From Victivallales bacterium (lineage in GTDB: Bacteria > Verrucomicrobiota > Lentisphaeria > Oligosphaerales > Lenti-02), in the NCBI GenBank assembly GCA_018648945.1, contig JABGQJ010000135.1, forward strand, positions 1-14,044: 14,044 nucleotides of DNA, given 5' to 3'. Within the stretch, counting starts at the first letter, position 1. The number at the start of each line of letters is the position of its first letter. The position numbers and the translations under genes are program-made. This document shows, one piece after another, positions 1-6,548 of this stretch. The notes beneath the pieces were generated by a model, which was not told the DNA's origin, made no database searches, and was given only the letters and a program-made list of their open reading frames with translations.

Positions 1-45
1 CACCGAGTCCCTGCGTGGGCTACCCGAAATGCCGAGAATCTTCAT
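1..45 (-). CDS. NADPH-dependent FMN reductase / flavodoxin-fold protein, N-terminal fragment
   Basis: Reading the minus strand from an ATG at 45-43 gives MKILGISGSPRRDSV before the window ends; the rest of the gene lies outside. The pattern MKILGISGSPR-x-S is the first beta strand and phosphate-binding loop of the NADPH-dependent FMN reductase / iron-sulfur flavoprotein group, which binds FMN in a flavodoxin fold and reduces it or passes electrons on. An AGGA Shine-Dalgarno lies about 9 bases upstream in the same orientation, which supports the start. The gene diverges from the Tat-signal gene at 225 and shares a short intergenic region with it. Only 15 residues are visible, so the family is a motif-based call and the exact reaction is unknown. 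Confidence 0.6.
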   Translation of the reverse strand, partial: MKILGISGSPRRDSV

Positions 46-224
46 GGGTCGTTTCCTGTTCTGGGAATTGACATGAACCAACACCATCCGTGCCCCCCGA
101 CACAGACCAGACAGCGGACCACGCCGCTGGTTCCGTTGGCAAGACGGACGCATCGCACGCCCCAGGAAAGCGTGTATCTTGCTCAATCCCGAATGAAGAG
201 ACGCCCTTGACCCAGGAAACTGCA
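46..224. other. Divergent intergenic region between flavoprotein and Tat-signal gene
   Basis: These 179 bases separate two divergently read genes and so should hold both promoters. On the plus strand there is a perfect TTGACA at 68-73, but I see no -10 hexamer at the matching 16-18 base spacing, so I do not call a promoter. The Shine-Dalgarno of the right-hand gene (AGGAAA, about 214-219) lies at the end of the region. No strong hairpin or direct repeat stands out. Confidence 0.5.
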
Positions 225-1013
225 ATGAACCGACGCGATATGCTCAAGGAGACCGCCGTGGCCATACTGGTCAGCCAACTCCCCGCCATCAGCGCCCCGC
301 AAACGACCGACCAGACGCCCGCCCTCGACCCCCTGCCCGACTACCTGGCAGACTACGAGCTTCCCAAAGGCAGCTCCAGCGATCCTACGCGGACGCAGAC
401 CCTGACCTTCGACATCGTCGAGTGGCGAGTGGGGGCGAAGCGACTCAAGGTCACCAACGCGGTCATCGGCAGCCTGGCCATCGAACGTACGCCCGAGGCA
501 GACCGCACAGTCTACCGGACCAAGCGTGTGATCCACAAAGTAGAGACGGTCACTGGCGAGTTCGTCTGCGCCAAAGACGACTGGCGCAGCCTCCGGGAAT
601 GGCGTCTGCAGCATGTCCTGCATCGGGCAGGAAACCCCCGCCGGGTCAAGCTCCTCTCCACCCGCCAGACGGGAAAGGCCAGCCCTACGGGCTATGAACT
701 CACCCGCGATGGCGGCACCCACAAAGCAGCCCTTGACACCCCCCTGACCTGCCAAGGCGGCCTGATCGACCTCCTCCCCTCTCTGGACCTCGCCGCCAAG
801 CCCCACTTCGCCCTGGTCGAGGGGGCGAGTGGCGTGCGCCCTGACCAGCGATTGCAGATGCAGGGGGAACACACCGTGGCGGGACAGACCACCCGCTCGG
901 TTCTGCAAACGGGCCACGCTACCATCCCCACCCACTGGATCATCGACGATCAGAACCGGCCGCTCTTCATCACCACCTTCCTCCTCTCCCTCGCCTTGGT
1001 GGAGATCAGCTAG
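225..1013 (+). CDS. Tat-signal protein of unknown function
   Basis: This encodes a 262-residue protein that I do not recognise. It begins MNRRDMLKETAV, matching the twin-arginine pattern (R3 R4, then M-L-K), followed by a hydrophobic stretch and a plausible cleavage site after about residue 24 (PAISA). It is therefore probably exported folded, perhaps with a cofactor or partner. The rest is predicted soluble and beta-rich, with no CXXCH, P-loop or clear catalytic motif. The C-terminal part (THWIIDDQNRPLF) resembles the end of lipoprotein-carrier-like beta sheets such as DUF3108/DUF6134-type proteins, but that is only an impression. The frame is open further upstream to an ATG at 90; I chose 225 because an AGGAAA Shine-Dalgarno sits just upstream and the Tat signal starts there. 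The stop is 2 bp before the sulfatase start, so the pair is probably translationally coupled. Confidence 0.75.
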   Translation: MNRRDMLKETAVAILVSQLPAISAPQTTDQTPALDPLPDYLADYELPKGSSSDPTRTQTLTFDIVEWRVGAKRLKVTNAVIGSLAIERTPEADRTVYRTKRVIHKVETVTGEFVCAKDDWRSLREWRLQHVLHRAGNPRRVKLLSTRQTGKASPTGYELTRDGGTHKAALDTPLTCQGGLIDLLPSLDLAAKPHFALVEGASGVRPDQRLQMQGEHTVAGQTTRSVLQTGHATIPTHWIIDDQNRPLFITTFLLSLALVEIS

Positions 1014-1015
1014 CC

Positions 1016-2272
1016 ATGCCAGACCCCACTCACATCGTGTTCGTGCACGTTGATCAACTCACCTGGCAGGCCATCTCCGCCAACGGCAACCAGTCGGTCC
1101 ACACTCCGAATATCGACCGCATCATTGCCGATGGCACCTCCTTTGACGCCTCCTATTCCGCCACCCCCATCTGCTGCCCGGCCCGCTCCTCCTGGTATAC
1201 CGGACGCATGCCCAGCGAGCACGGCGTCCTCAACAATCGTGGCCCCATCCTCGAATCCGCCCCCGATCTCGGGCAGTGGCTGCAGGAAACGCACCGCTGC
1301 CTCTATCTCGGGAAATGGCACGTGCCAGGGCGAGACGAGACCAAGAGCTTTACGCTCCTCGAGCCCTTCCACATCTACGGCGAGCGCTGCGACACCACCC
1401 TCGCCGCCGGGGCGTCCGGCATCCTGGAGAAGTTCAACGGTCGCAAGCCCCTCTTCCTCAACGTCGGCCTCCTCAACCCCCACGACTGCTGCTACCAAGC
1501 CTTCGCGCCCGCCACGCCCCCCAACAAGGTCGGCGTCACCGACCTCATCCGCGACCAACTCCCTCCCCTCCCCCCCGCCTGCGATCCCAGCAAACCGATC
1601 AAGCGCGCGCGCTGCTACGGCTACGGCAATTGGTCGGAGGAGCGCGTCCGTCTCTACGGCTATTACTACTACCGGCAGGTCGAAATGGTCGATGCTGCTG
1701 TCGGGCGCGTCTACGATGCCTGGCGCAACTCCCGCTTCGCAGAGAACGGCCTGTTTATCTTCGCTTCCGACCACGGCGACATGCTCGGGGCCCACAACCA
1801 CCTGACCAAGGCCATCCCCTACGAACCCGCCTGTCACGTCCCCCTCGTCCTCGTCGGCAAGGGCATCGCTAAGGCGCGGCGCGACCGCGACCACTTCGTC
1901 ACTAGCGTCGATGTCACCGCCACCATTCTGGAGGCAGCCGGGGCTAAGCGAATGCCCAAGATGACTATCGCCCGCAACCTGCTCCCCCTCTGCGGCGATG
2001 CTCCGCAGGACGTCCCCTGGCGCGACCACCTCGTCGCCGAGTGCATCATCGAAGGCGAGTGCCGCACCATCTACTTCGGCAAGCACAAGGCCATCCTCTA
2101 TCAGGACGGGAAACAGAAGCTCTACGACCTTGCGACCGATCCCCACGAAACCAACGACCTGGCCGACGATCCCGAGAGCAAACCCCTCCTCGAACGCGCC
2201 CGTGATCTCCACAACCGCTACGTCGATACCATCGAGCTCCACCCCAGGTACGCCAAGCTCGGGAAGGTGTGA
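1016..2272 (+). CDS. Type I formylglycine-dependent sulfatase (S1 family)
   Basis: The 418-residue protein is a type I arylsulfatase-superfamily enzyme, which hydrolyses sulfate esters, probably on a sugar. The signature C53-C54-P55-A56-R57 with T-G-R at 62-64 fits C-x-P-[SA]-R-x4-T-G-R; Cys53 would be converted to formylglycine by a maturation enzyme not in this window. Other visible sites are the metal-binding D13 (followed by Gln rather than the usual second Asp), LGK100-W-H102, H156, and SD252-H253-G-D, plus K265. The C-terminal YDLATDPHETNDLADDPE block is the usual sulfatase end, so the protein is complete. It has no signal peptide: the catalytic fold starts at residue 5, suggesting a cytosolic enzyme acting on imported oligosaccharides. 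The D-Q start resembles choline sulfatase and phosphonate monoester hydrolase branches, so the substrate is open. Leucine is encoded almost only by CTC, unlike the genes from 3311 onward. Confidence 0.93.
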   Translation: MPDPTHIVFVHVDQLTWQAISANGNQSVHTPNIDRIIADGTSFDASYSATPICCPARSSWYTGRMPSEHGVLNNRGPILESAPDLGQWLQETHRCLYLGKWHVPGRDETKSFTLLEPFHIYGERCDTTLAAGASGILEKFNGRKPLFLNVGLLNPHDCCYQAFAPATPPNKVGVTDLIRDQLPPLPPACDPSKPIKRARCYGYGNWSEERVRLYGYYYYRQVEMVDAAVGRVYDAWRNSRFAENGLFIFASDHGDMLGAHNHLTKAIPYEPACHVPLVLVGKGIAKARRDRDHFVTSVDVTATILEAAGAKRMPKMTIARNLLPLCGDAPQDVPWRDHLVAECIIEGECRTIYFGKHKAILYQDGKQKLYDLATDPHETNDLADDPESKPLLERARDLHNRYVDTIELHPRYAKLGKV

Positions 2273-2287
2273 CGGCAGCCGTCACAC
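2267..2287. terminator. Perfect inverted repeat over the sulfatase stop codon
   Basis: The arms GTGTGACGGC and GCCGTCACAC are exact reverse complements separated by a single A. The TGA stop of the sulfatase (2270-2272) lies inside the left arm. As RNA this would form about an 8-bp stem with a 5-base loop. There is no U-tract, so it is either a weak or factor-assisted terminator, an mRNA 3'-end stabiliser, or a protein-binding palindrome. It lies between convergent genes and would act in both directions. Confidence 0.5.
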
Positions 2288-2291
2288 CAAT

Positions 2292-2327
2292 GTGGGCGCA
2301 TGGTCGGGGACCACTCCCCGAGCCCAC
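2292..2327. terminator. Second hairpin between convergent genes
   Basis: An outer stem GTGGGC / GCCCAC and an inner stem TCGGGGA / TCCCCGA close a CCAC loop, with a 6-base bulge (GCATGG) on the left side. It begins 5 bases after the first inverted repeat and ends 26 bases before the stop of the minus-strand Nif3-like gene. The position and GC-rich stems suit a bidirectional terminator, though there is no T-run on either side. Confidence 0.5.
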
Positions 2328-2353
2328 GCTTCGGCCACAGCGACAGGATCGTG

Positions 2354-3136
2354 CTACGAGAGAACAACCGGGGCGGGAAACTCGCCCGGCAGGTAGCGGG
2401 TCGGGACGCCAGGGACCACCCCCTCCAGGTAGCCGACCATGGCCATCATCCCAGGCAGTTCTGCGGTCGCGTGATTCACGACCAGCATGGGAACCCCGAG
2501 GTCGTGGGAATAGAGGCCGGCAGCCGTGGTGCTGATCCCGTCATCAGTCACGAGCAACAGATCGGCCCCAAGTTCGTACATCTCCGGCAACCGGGTGATC
2601 GCCCCGGTGCCCACGGCCATTCGCGTCACTGGGGTGCCTTCTGCGCCGACCACATGCACGACTTCCTGCCCGAGCGGCCGGACCTTCTCGGCGACCCGCC
2701 GCGCCACCTCGCCAAGCGTGCTTGGCCCTACGTGGCAGATACGGTGAAAGGACTCGACCGGGCGCGGATCGGTGGGAAACCCAAGGAACTGCGCCCACGC
2801 ATCGGGAATGCCGACCTCGGGCATGCGATCCCACGTGTCGTGGCAACGCATCAGTGTCAGCCCCAGTTCATCGACCAGCTGGCGTTTCTCCGCATGGTGC
2901 CGAGCTCCGCTCTCGGACTTCGCGTATTGGGGGTAGAACGCACCCTCGTGGGCAATCACGAAGTTCAGGCCGAGAGCCGCGGCCTCGCGAAGCCGCGCGT
3001 TGGTTGCCAACCAAGTGACCGCAATCCCTTGTACCTCGGCGTCGGGATCGCCAGCCATGAACTGGTCACAGCTGTTCTCCCAGTCCACCCAGTGGGCAAT
3101 ACTCACACAGTGCTCGCGGAATTCACAGGCTTTCAT
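2354..3136 (-). CDS. Nif3-like dinuclear metal-centre protein
   Basis: The 260-residue minus-strand protein belongs to the Nif3 / DUF34 (YbgI-like) family of hexameric proteins with a two-metal site; some members carry a GTP cyclohydrolase I type 2 annotation, but the true reaction is not settled. It shows the N-terminal block W19-E-N-S-C-D-x-F, then V35-x-GIAVTW, and LNFVIAH63-E64-G. It also has D100 (RCHDTWD) and, near the C-terminus, N221-H222-x3-E226. H63, E64, D100, H222 and E226 fall at the expected metal-ligand positions; the second His of the common HH pair is Glu, as I recall for a known 'HEP' branch of the family. The start at 3136 is supported by an AGAGGTGA Shine-Dalgarno about 7 bases upstream. 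No signal peptide is visible, so it should be cytosolic. It is convergent with the sulfatase and divergent from the operon at 3311, interrupting an otherwise plus-strand cluster. Confidence 0.9.
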   Translation of the reverse strand: MKACEFREHCVSIAHWVDWENSCDQFMAGDPDAEVQGIAVTWLATNARLREAAALGLNFVIAHEGAFYPQYAKSESGARHHAEKRQLVDELGLTLMRCHDTWDRMPEVGIPDAWAQFLGFPTDPRPVESFHRICHVGPSTLGEVARRVAEKVRPLGQEVVHVVGAEGTPVTRMAVGTGAITRLPEMYELGADLLLVTDDGISTTAAGLYSHDLGVPMLVVNHATAELPGMMAMVGYLEGVVPGVPTRYLPGEFPAPVVLS

Positions 3137-3310
3137 GATCCGTGTCACCTCTTGGCCTTGGCGATGGGGAGCCAGCTCGCGTACCGGCCTACGGTAGCCC
3201 TGGCGCATGGCTGCGTCTACTCGTGTGCGGAGCTCTGGCCGTTGTGTTTGGCGGCAGCCGGATGTATCGTGCGCGAGATCACCGGTGCCAAATGTACGGA
3301 GCCTATCCCC
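3137..3310. other. Divergent intergenic region, likely promoter of the carbohydrate operon
   Basis: This holds the Nif3-like Shine-Dalgarno on the minus strand (about 3144-3151) and should contain the promoter of the plus-strand operon. I cannot pick a convincing -35/-10 pair. A short inverted repeat TACCG / CGGTA with a 5-base spacer sits at about 3182-3196 and could be an operator, but it is too short to call. The plus frame of the next gene is open through the whole region, which is antisense spill-over rather than coding. Confidence 0.4.
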
Positions 3311-3313
3311 TTG
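3296..3313 (+). promoter_or_regulatory. Ribosome-binding site and TTG start choice for the double beta-helix gene
   Basis: GGAG at about 3297-3301 lies 9-10 bases before an in-frame TTG at 3311. Starting there gives a full signal peptide with an Arg-containing n-region, a hydrophobic core and AQA as cleavage site. The first in-frame ATGs (3386, 3392) have no ribosome-binding site and would leave only about 10 residues before cleavage, with no positive charge. An in-frame GTG at 3269 is another option. Confidence 0.4.
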
Positions 3314-5692
3314 CCCTGCCCTGCCCTTCTGCCATCGGAAACCCCACACAGTCCAGCCAGAGCCCTGCTGCGCACAGCACTGGGCATGTCCATGCTCGTA
3401 CTCGCGGCTGCGCAAGCGCAGGAGTTCGGCCCGAACAACCTGCCGCCTGACGTTCATCCGCCCGTATTGGTGCCTGTCCCCGACGGGATCAAGCTGATCG
3501 TGCCACCGGAACTGGGCAATCGGAAACTGGCCGTTCTGGGCTATGTGGATGTGACCGCCGCCCCGTTTCAGGCCGATCCCACCGGCAAGCGCGATGCCAC
3601 CGTGGCGCTGCAACAGGCGATCGAGTTTGCGCGGGACGCCCAGATGGTGTGCTTTCTGCCCAGCGGCACATACGTGGTCAGCGACACGCTGCTGATGCGG
3701 CATGGCGTGCACATGCGCTCCCATCGGGCGACCTTCATCAACAACAAGAACATGCCCTGCGTCCTGGTGGGCTCGCGGCGCGGGCCACGGCCGAAGATCG
3801 TACTGCGCGAGAACTCGCCGGGCTTTGCCGATCCCGAGAACCCAAAGCCCATCGTCGAACACTGGCAGTACCAGGTCAAGCGCTTCAAGATCGACCGGAC
3901 CAAGGGCCGGGGCGGTGGCGGGTCGCTGATGAATACGATGTTCATCAACATCGATATCGTGGTTGGTCGCGGCAATGCGGGGGCGGTTGGCATGCACATC
4001 CGCTCCTGCGAAGGCTCGGCCCTCCAAGACGTGACCATCGACGCCACCCGCGGCCATACGGGATTGCTTGGGGGGACGAGCAATGGAGGCAGTTGGGCCA
4101 ACATCACGGTCATCGGCGGGCGCGTCGGGCTCCGCCTGGTCGACTGGGGCCCGCCCACGCCGACCATGGCAGGGATCACCTTGCGCTACCAAACCGAGGC
4201 GGCCATCCTCAGCGCCTGCCGGGGACCGCTGACGGCCGTGGGGCTGGACATCGTGTCGCGGATTCCCGGGCCGGTCATTGTGGGCAAGGGGAAGTGGGGG
4301 GCATTCAACGCGGGCATGAACCTGATCGACAGCCGGATCGTGTTTGACCAGGAAGCTCTGGCAGGCAAGCAGACGGTCGCCATCTCCTCCGAGCGGAGCG
4401 TGTACCTGAACAACGTGTATGTGCAAGGCGCGGACGTGGCGGTGGCAGACGCGCTCCCGGGCAACCCGCGAGGCTGGCTGCGCATCAACGAGTTCGCCGT
4501 TGGCAGGATCGGGAAGCCCACGAAGGGCTACGATCTGGCCGCGCCAATCTACGTGGACGGCAAGAAGACCCCAGGACCACTTCGAGACACAAGCGTGGGG
4601 ACCCCTCCCCCGGCGAATCTGGTATCGGCGCATGTCTGGGGCCCCAACTTCCCATCGTGGGAGCTGAGCAGCCCGGCGAATGTGAAGGCCGCACCCTACA
4701 ACGCGAAGGGCGACAGTCACGCCGACGACACCGCAGCCCTCCAACGGGCCATCGACGAGAACGAAGTGGTCTTCCTCCCCAAGGGCTACTACCGGATGAC
4801 GAAGCCCCTTCGTCTGAAGCCGAACACCAAGCTGATCGGCGTTGCGCAGCACCTCTCGGTGATCATGGCTCGCGATCCCGAGAGCTGGCCTGGCGGTGCC
4901 GAGCGGCCCATGCCCCTGATCGAGACGGCGGACGATCCCGAGGCGGAAACGGTTGTGGCCTTCCTCGGCATCCGCTTCCCAAGGGAGTTCAAGAGCTCGT
5001 ATCAGGGGGCCACGCTGCCGGTGTACGCCCTCAAGTGGCAGTGCGGTCGGCGGTCCATCTTCCGGGCCTGCGAGACGGAAGCCCTCCGCGTCTACGGCTT
5101 CAAGGGCAGCAAGGAGCACAAGCAGCCGCCGATGGACCATCCGTCCATCCTGATCACCGGCAACGGCGGCGGCAGGTGGTACAGCTACCATGCGATGCAG
5201 TTCTTCGCGGAGACCACGCGCGCCCAGCGGGCAATCCTGATTGAAGGGACGAGCCAGCCGCTGCACTTCTACAACTTCGAACCGCAAGGCGGCGAAGGCC
5301 TGGCCGTCGCGGAGATCCGAAACGCGCGGAACGTCTCCCTTTACGGCTGCAAGACCGAGTGCGACACCACCTTCCTGCGGGTCGTGGACTCGGATCACAT
5401 CCGTATCTTCGGGCATGGCGGCATCGGCAACCCGAAGGCGGGAGGCGCGCTGTACGTCTTTGAGCGGACGCCGGACTTCCTCATCGCCAACGTGGCGGAC
5501 CAGGCAGAACTGGGGCCGGACAAGCCCTACTACGCGGGAAATGGGGTGAACCGGAACATCGAGGCCTACTTCCCGCTGTCGATTGCTCAGGCTTCGGGGA
5601 AGAGGACCTTGGTACCGTCTGTCGAGCGGCCCGTACTCTACCGGATGGGCCGCCCCAAACGGCCCCCGATGGGCAAGAAACGCACGAGGTAG
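3311..5692 (+). CDS. Secreted tandem beta-helix glycan hydrolase or lyase (GH55 / pectate-lyase-3 like)
   Basis: With the TTG start the protein has 793 residues. A signal peptide ends near residue 36 (hydrophobic core from about residue 22, then AQA). Two right-handed beta-helix units follow, each opening with the pectate lyase superfamily (PF12708-type) entry motif. The first is around residue 77, with GYVDVTAAP, KRDATVALQQAI and FLPSGTYVVSD. The second is around residue 457, with VKAAPYNAKGD, DDTAALQRAID and FLPKGYYRMT. Two tandem helices in about 800 residues is the architecture of GH55 exo-beta-1,3-glucanases; related planctomycete-style proteins are often named only 'glycosyl hydrolase family 28-related'. 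PLHFYNFEPQ (Glu at about 657) and later IRIFGHGG lie in the second helix and are candidates for the active face. The basic tail RPKRPPMGKKRTR is unusual. It heads a plus-strand operon. Start position and substrate are uncertain; the fold is well supported. Confidence 0.82.
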   Translation: MPCPALLPSETPHSPARALLRTALGMSMLVLAAAQAQEFGPNNLPPDVHPPVLVPVPDGIKLIVPPELGNRKLAVLGYVDVTAAPFQADPTGKRDATVALQQAIEFARDAQMVCFLPSGTYVVSDTLLMRHGVHMRSHRATFINNKNMPCVLVGSRRGPRPKIVLRENSPGFADPENPKPIVEHWQYQVKRFKIDRTKGRGGGGSLMNTMFINIDIVVGRGNAGAVGMHIRSCEGSALQDVTIDATRGHTGLLGGTSNGGSWANITVIGGRVGLRLVDWGPPTPTMAGITLRYQTEAAILSACRGPLTAVGLDIVSRIPGPVIVGKGKWGAFNAGMNLIDSRIVFDQEALAGKQTVAISSERSVYLNNVYVQGADVAVADALPGNPRGWLRINEFAVGRIGKPTKGYDLAAPIYVDGKKTPGPLRDTSVGTPPPANLVSAHVWGPNFPSWELSSPANVKAAPYNAKGDSHADDTAALQRAIDENEVVFLPKGYYRMTKPLRLKPNTKLIGVAQHLSVIMARDPESWPGGAERPMPLIETADDPEAETVVAFLGIRFPREFKSSYQGATLPVYALKWQCGRRSIFRACETEALRVYGFKGSKEHKQPPMDHPSILITGNGGGRWYSYHAMQFFAETTRAQRAILIEGTSQPLHFYNFEPQGGEGLAVAEIRNARNVSLYGCKTECDTTFLRVVDSDHIRIFGHGGIGNPKAGGALYVFERTPDFLIANVADQAELGPDKPYYAGNGVNRNIEAYFPLSIAQASGKRTLVPSVERPVLYRMGRPKRPPMGKKRTR

Positions 5693-5703
5693 AGGACGAC
5701 TAT

Positions 5704-6480
5704 ATGCTGCCGAATTTCCTGCATATCGGAGTGGCCAAGGCTGCCTCCACGTGGCTCTGGCACATCTACCAGGAACACCCAGACATCTGCGTGCCTACCC
5801 GCAAAGTCAGGGACTACTCGGGTCGCATGACCGTGCCCGACAACTGCAACTTCTTCGTGGCCGACTTCTACCGAGGACTCGACTGGTACGAGGAGACGTA
5901 CTTCTCGGAATGGGATGGCGAACAGGCAGTGGGCGAGTTGAGTAACTCGTACATGGTCGACGAATTGGCCTTGCAGCGGATTGCCGAGAGCCTACCGGAC
6001 GTAAAGCTGACCATGACCGTGCGCAATCCCATCGAGGTGACCTGGCTGCAATACCTCATGCAGAAGCAGGTTGGCTGCTGGGCTCCCGGCACCACGCCCT
6101 TCGAGACCGTTCTGGACATCCACTCGTGGCAGCGTTTCCGCATGTGGGTCGAGCCGGGCTACTACCACCAGCACCTGACGCGCGTATTGCGCTACTTCCC
6201 TCGGGAACGGGTCCAGGTGCTGGTCTATGATGACCTCGTGAACGACCCTCGTGCTTTCGCCAAGGCGGTATTCTCGTTCCTGGGGGTGGAGCCGCGGGTG
6301 GACCTGCCCAGCATCGACCGCACCGTCGGCTTCCCTCGACCCGAGAAGCCAGACACTCCCGACGGCGACCTGAAGCGGGGCATGCCGCCGGACCTGCGCA
6401 AACGCCTGCGCCAGATCTTCGCCGACCAGAATGCCCGGCTCGGGGAGCTGCTGGACCGCGATCTGAGCCACTGGATTTGA
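5704..6480 (+). CDS. PAPS-dependent sulfotransferase, heparan-sulfotransferase type
   Basis: The 258-residue protein transfers sulfate from PAPS to an acceptor, by family. The 5'-phosphosulfate loop is GVAK12AAST (family GVxKAGTT, catalytic Lys present). The 3'-phosphate region is TVR107NPIEVTWLQY, where Arg107 is present but the Ser normally eight residues later is Leu115. The C-terminal VYDDLVNDPRAF...FSFLGVEP block matches the usual LxYEDL...FxFLG segment. It starts 11 bp after the double beta-helix gene, with GAGG sequences overlapping that stop, so it is very likely co-transcribed. No signal peptide is visible, so it is probably cytosolic and may modify a carbohydrate, a lipid or a cell-surface precursor. 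The length is slightly short but complete for bacterial Sulfotransfer_1/3 members. The lost Ser may weaken PAP binding or mean another residue replaces it. Confidence 0.88.
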   Translation: MLPNFLHIGVAKAASTWLWHIYQEHPDICVPTRKVRDYSGRMTVPDNCNFFVADFYRGLDWYEETYFSEWDGEQAVGELSNSYMVDELALQRIAESLPDVKLTMTVRNPIEVTWLQYLMQKQVGCWAPGTTPFETVLDIHSWQRFRMWVEPGYYHQHLTRVLRYFPRERVQVLVYDDLVNDPRAFAKAVFSFLGVEPRVDLPSIDRTVGFPRPEKPDTPDGDLKRGMPPDLRKRLRQIFADQNARLGELLDRDLSHWI

Positions 6481-6548
6481 GCAGACGGGCAGGCCAGCAG
6501 CCATGGTGTCAACGTCGCCAATGAGACAAGCACAGGAATCCCTGCGGT

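Noticed and set aside
68..73. Perfect TTGACA hexamer as a -35 box
   Set aside because: No -10-like hexamer at a suitable distance; the downstream sequence is C-rich.
90..224. Upstream ATG at 90 for the Tat-signal protein
   Set aside because: It would place the twin-arginine signal after 45 extra residues and has no convincing ribosome-binding site; 225 has both a Shine-Dalgarno and a correct signal.
20..289. 89-residue minus-strand frame at the left edge
   Set aside because: It is in a different frame from the flavoprotein start at 45 and has no family features; the edge gene is better explained by MKILGISGSPR at 45-1.
2300..3310. N-terminal extension of the double beta-helix gene back to an ATG at 2300
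   Set aside because: It is antisense to the Nif3-like gene, which has strong family evidence, and it would bury the signal peptide more than 300 residues inside the protein.
2354..5416. A 1020-residue open frame on the minus strand running through the beta-helix gene into the Nif3-like gene
   Set aside because: Only the last 260 residues (from 3136) match a protein family and have a Shine-Dalgarno. The upstream part is antisense to a clear beta-helix gene and reads as low-complexity Arg/Gly/His-rich peptide typical of high-GC shadows.
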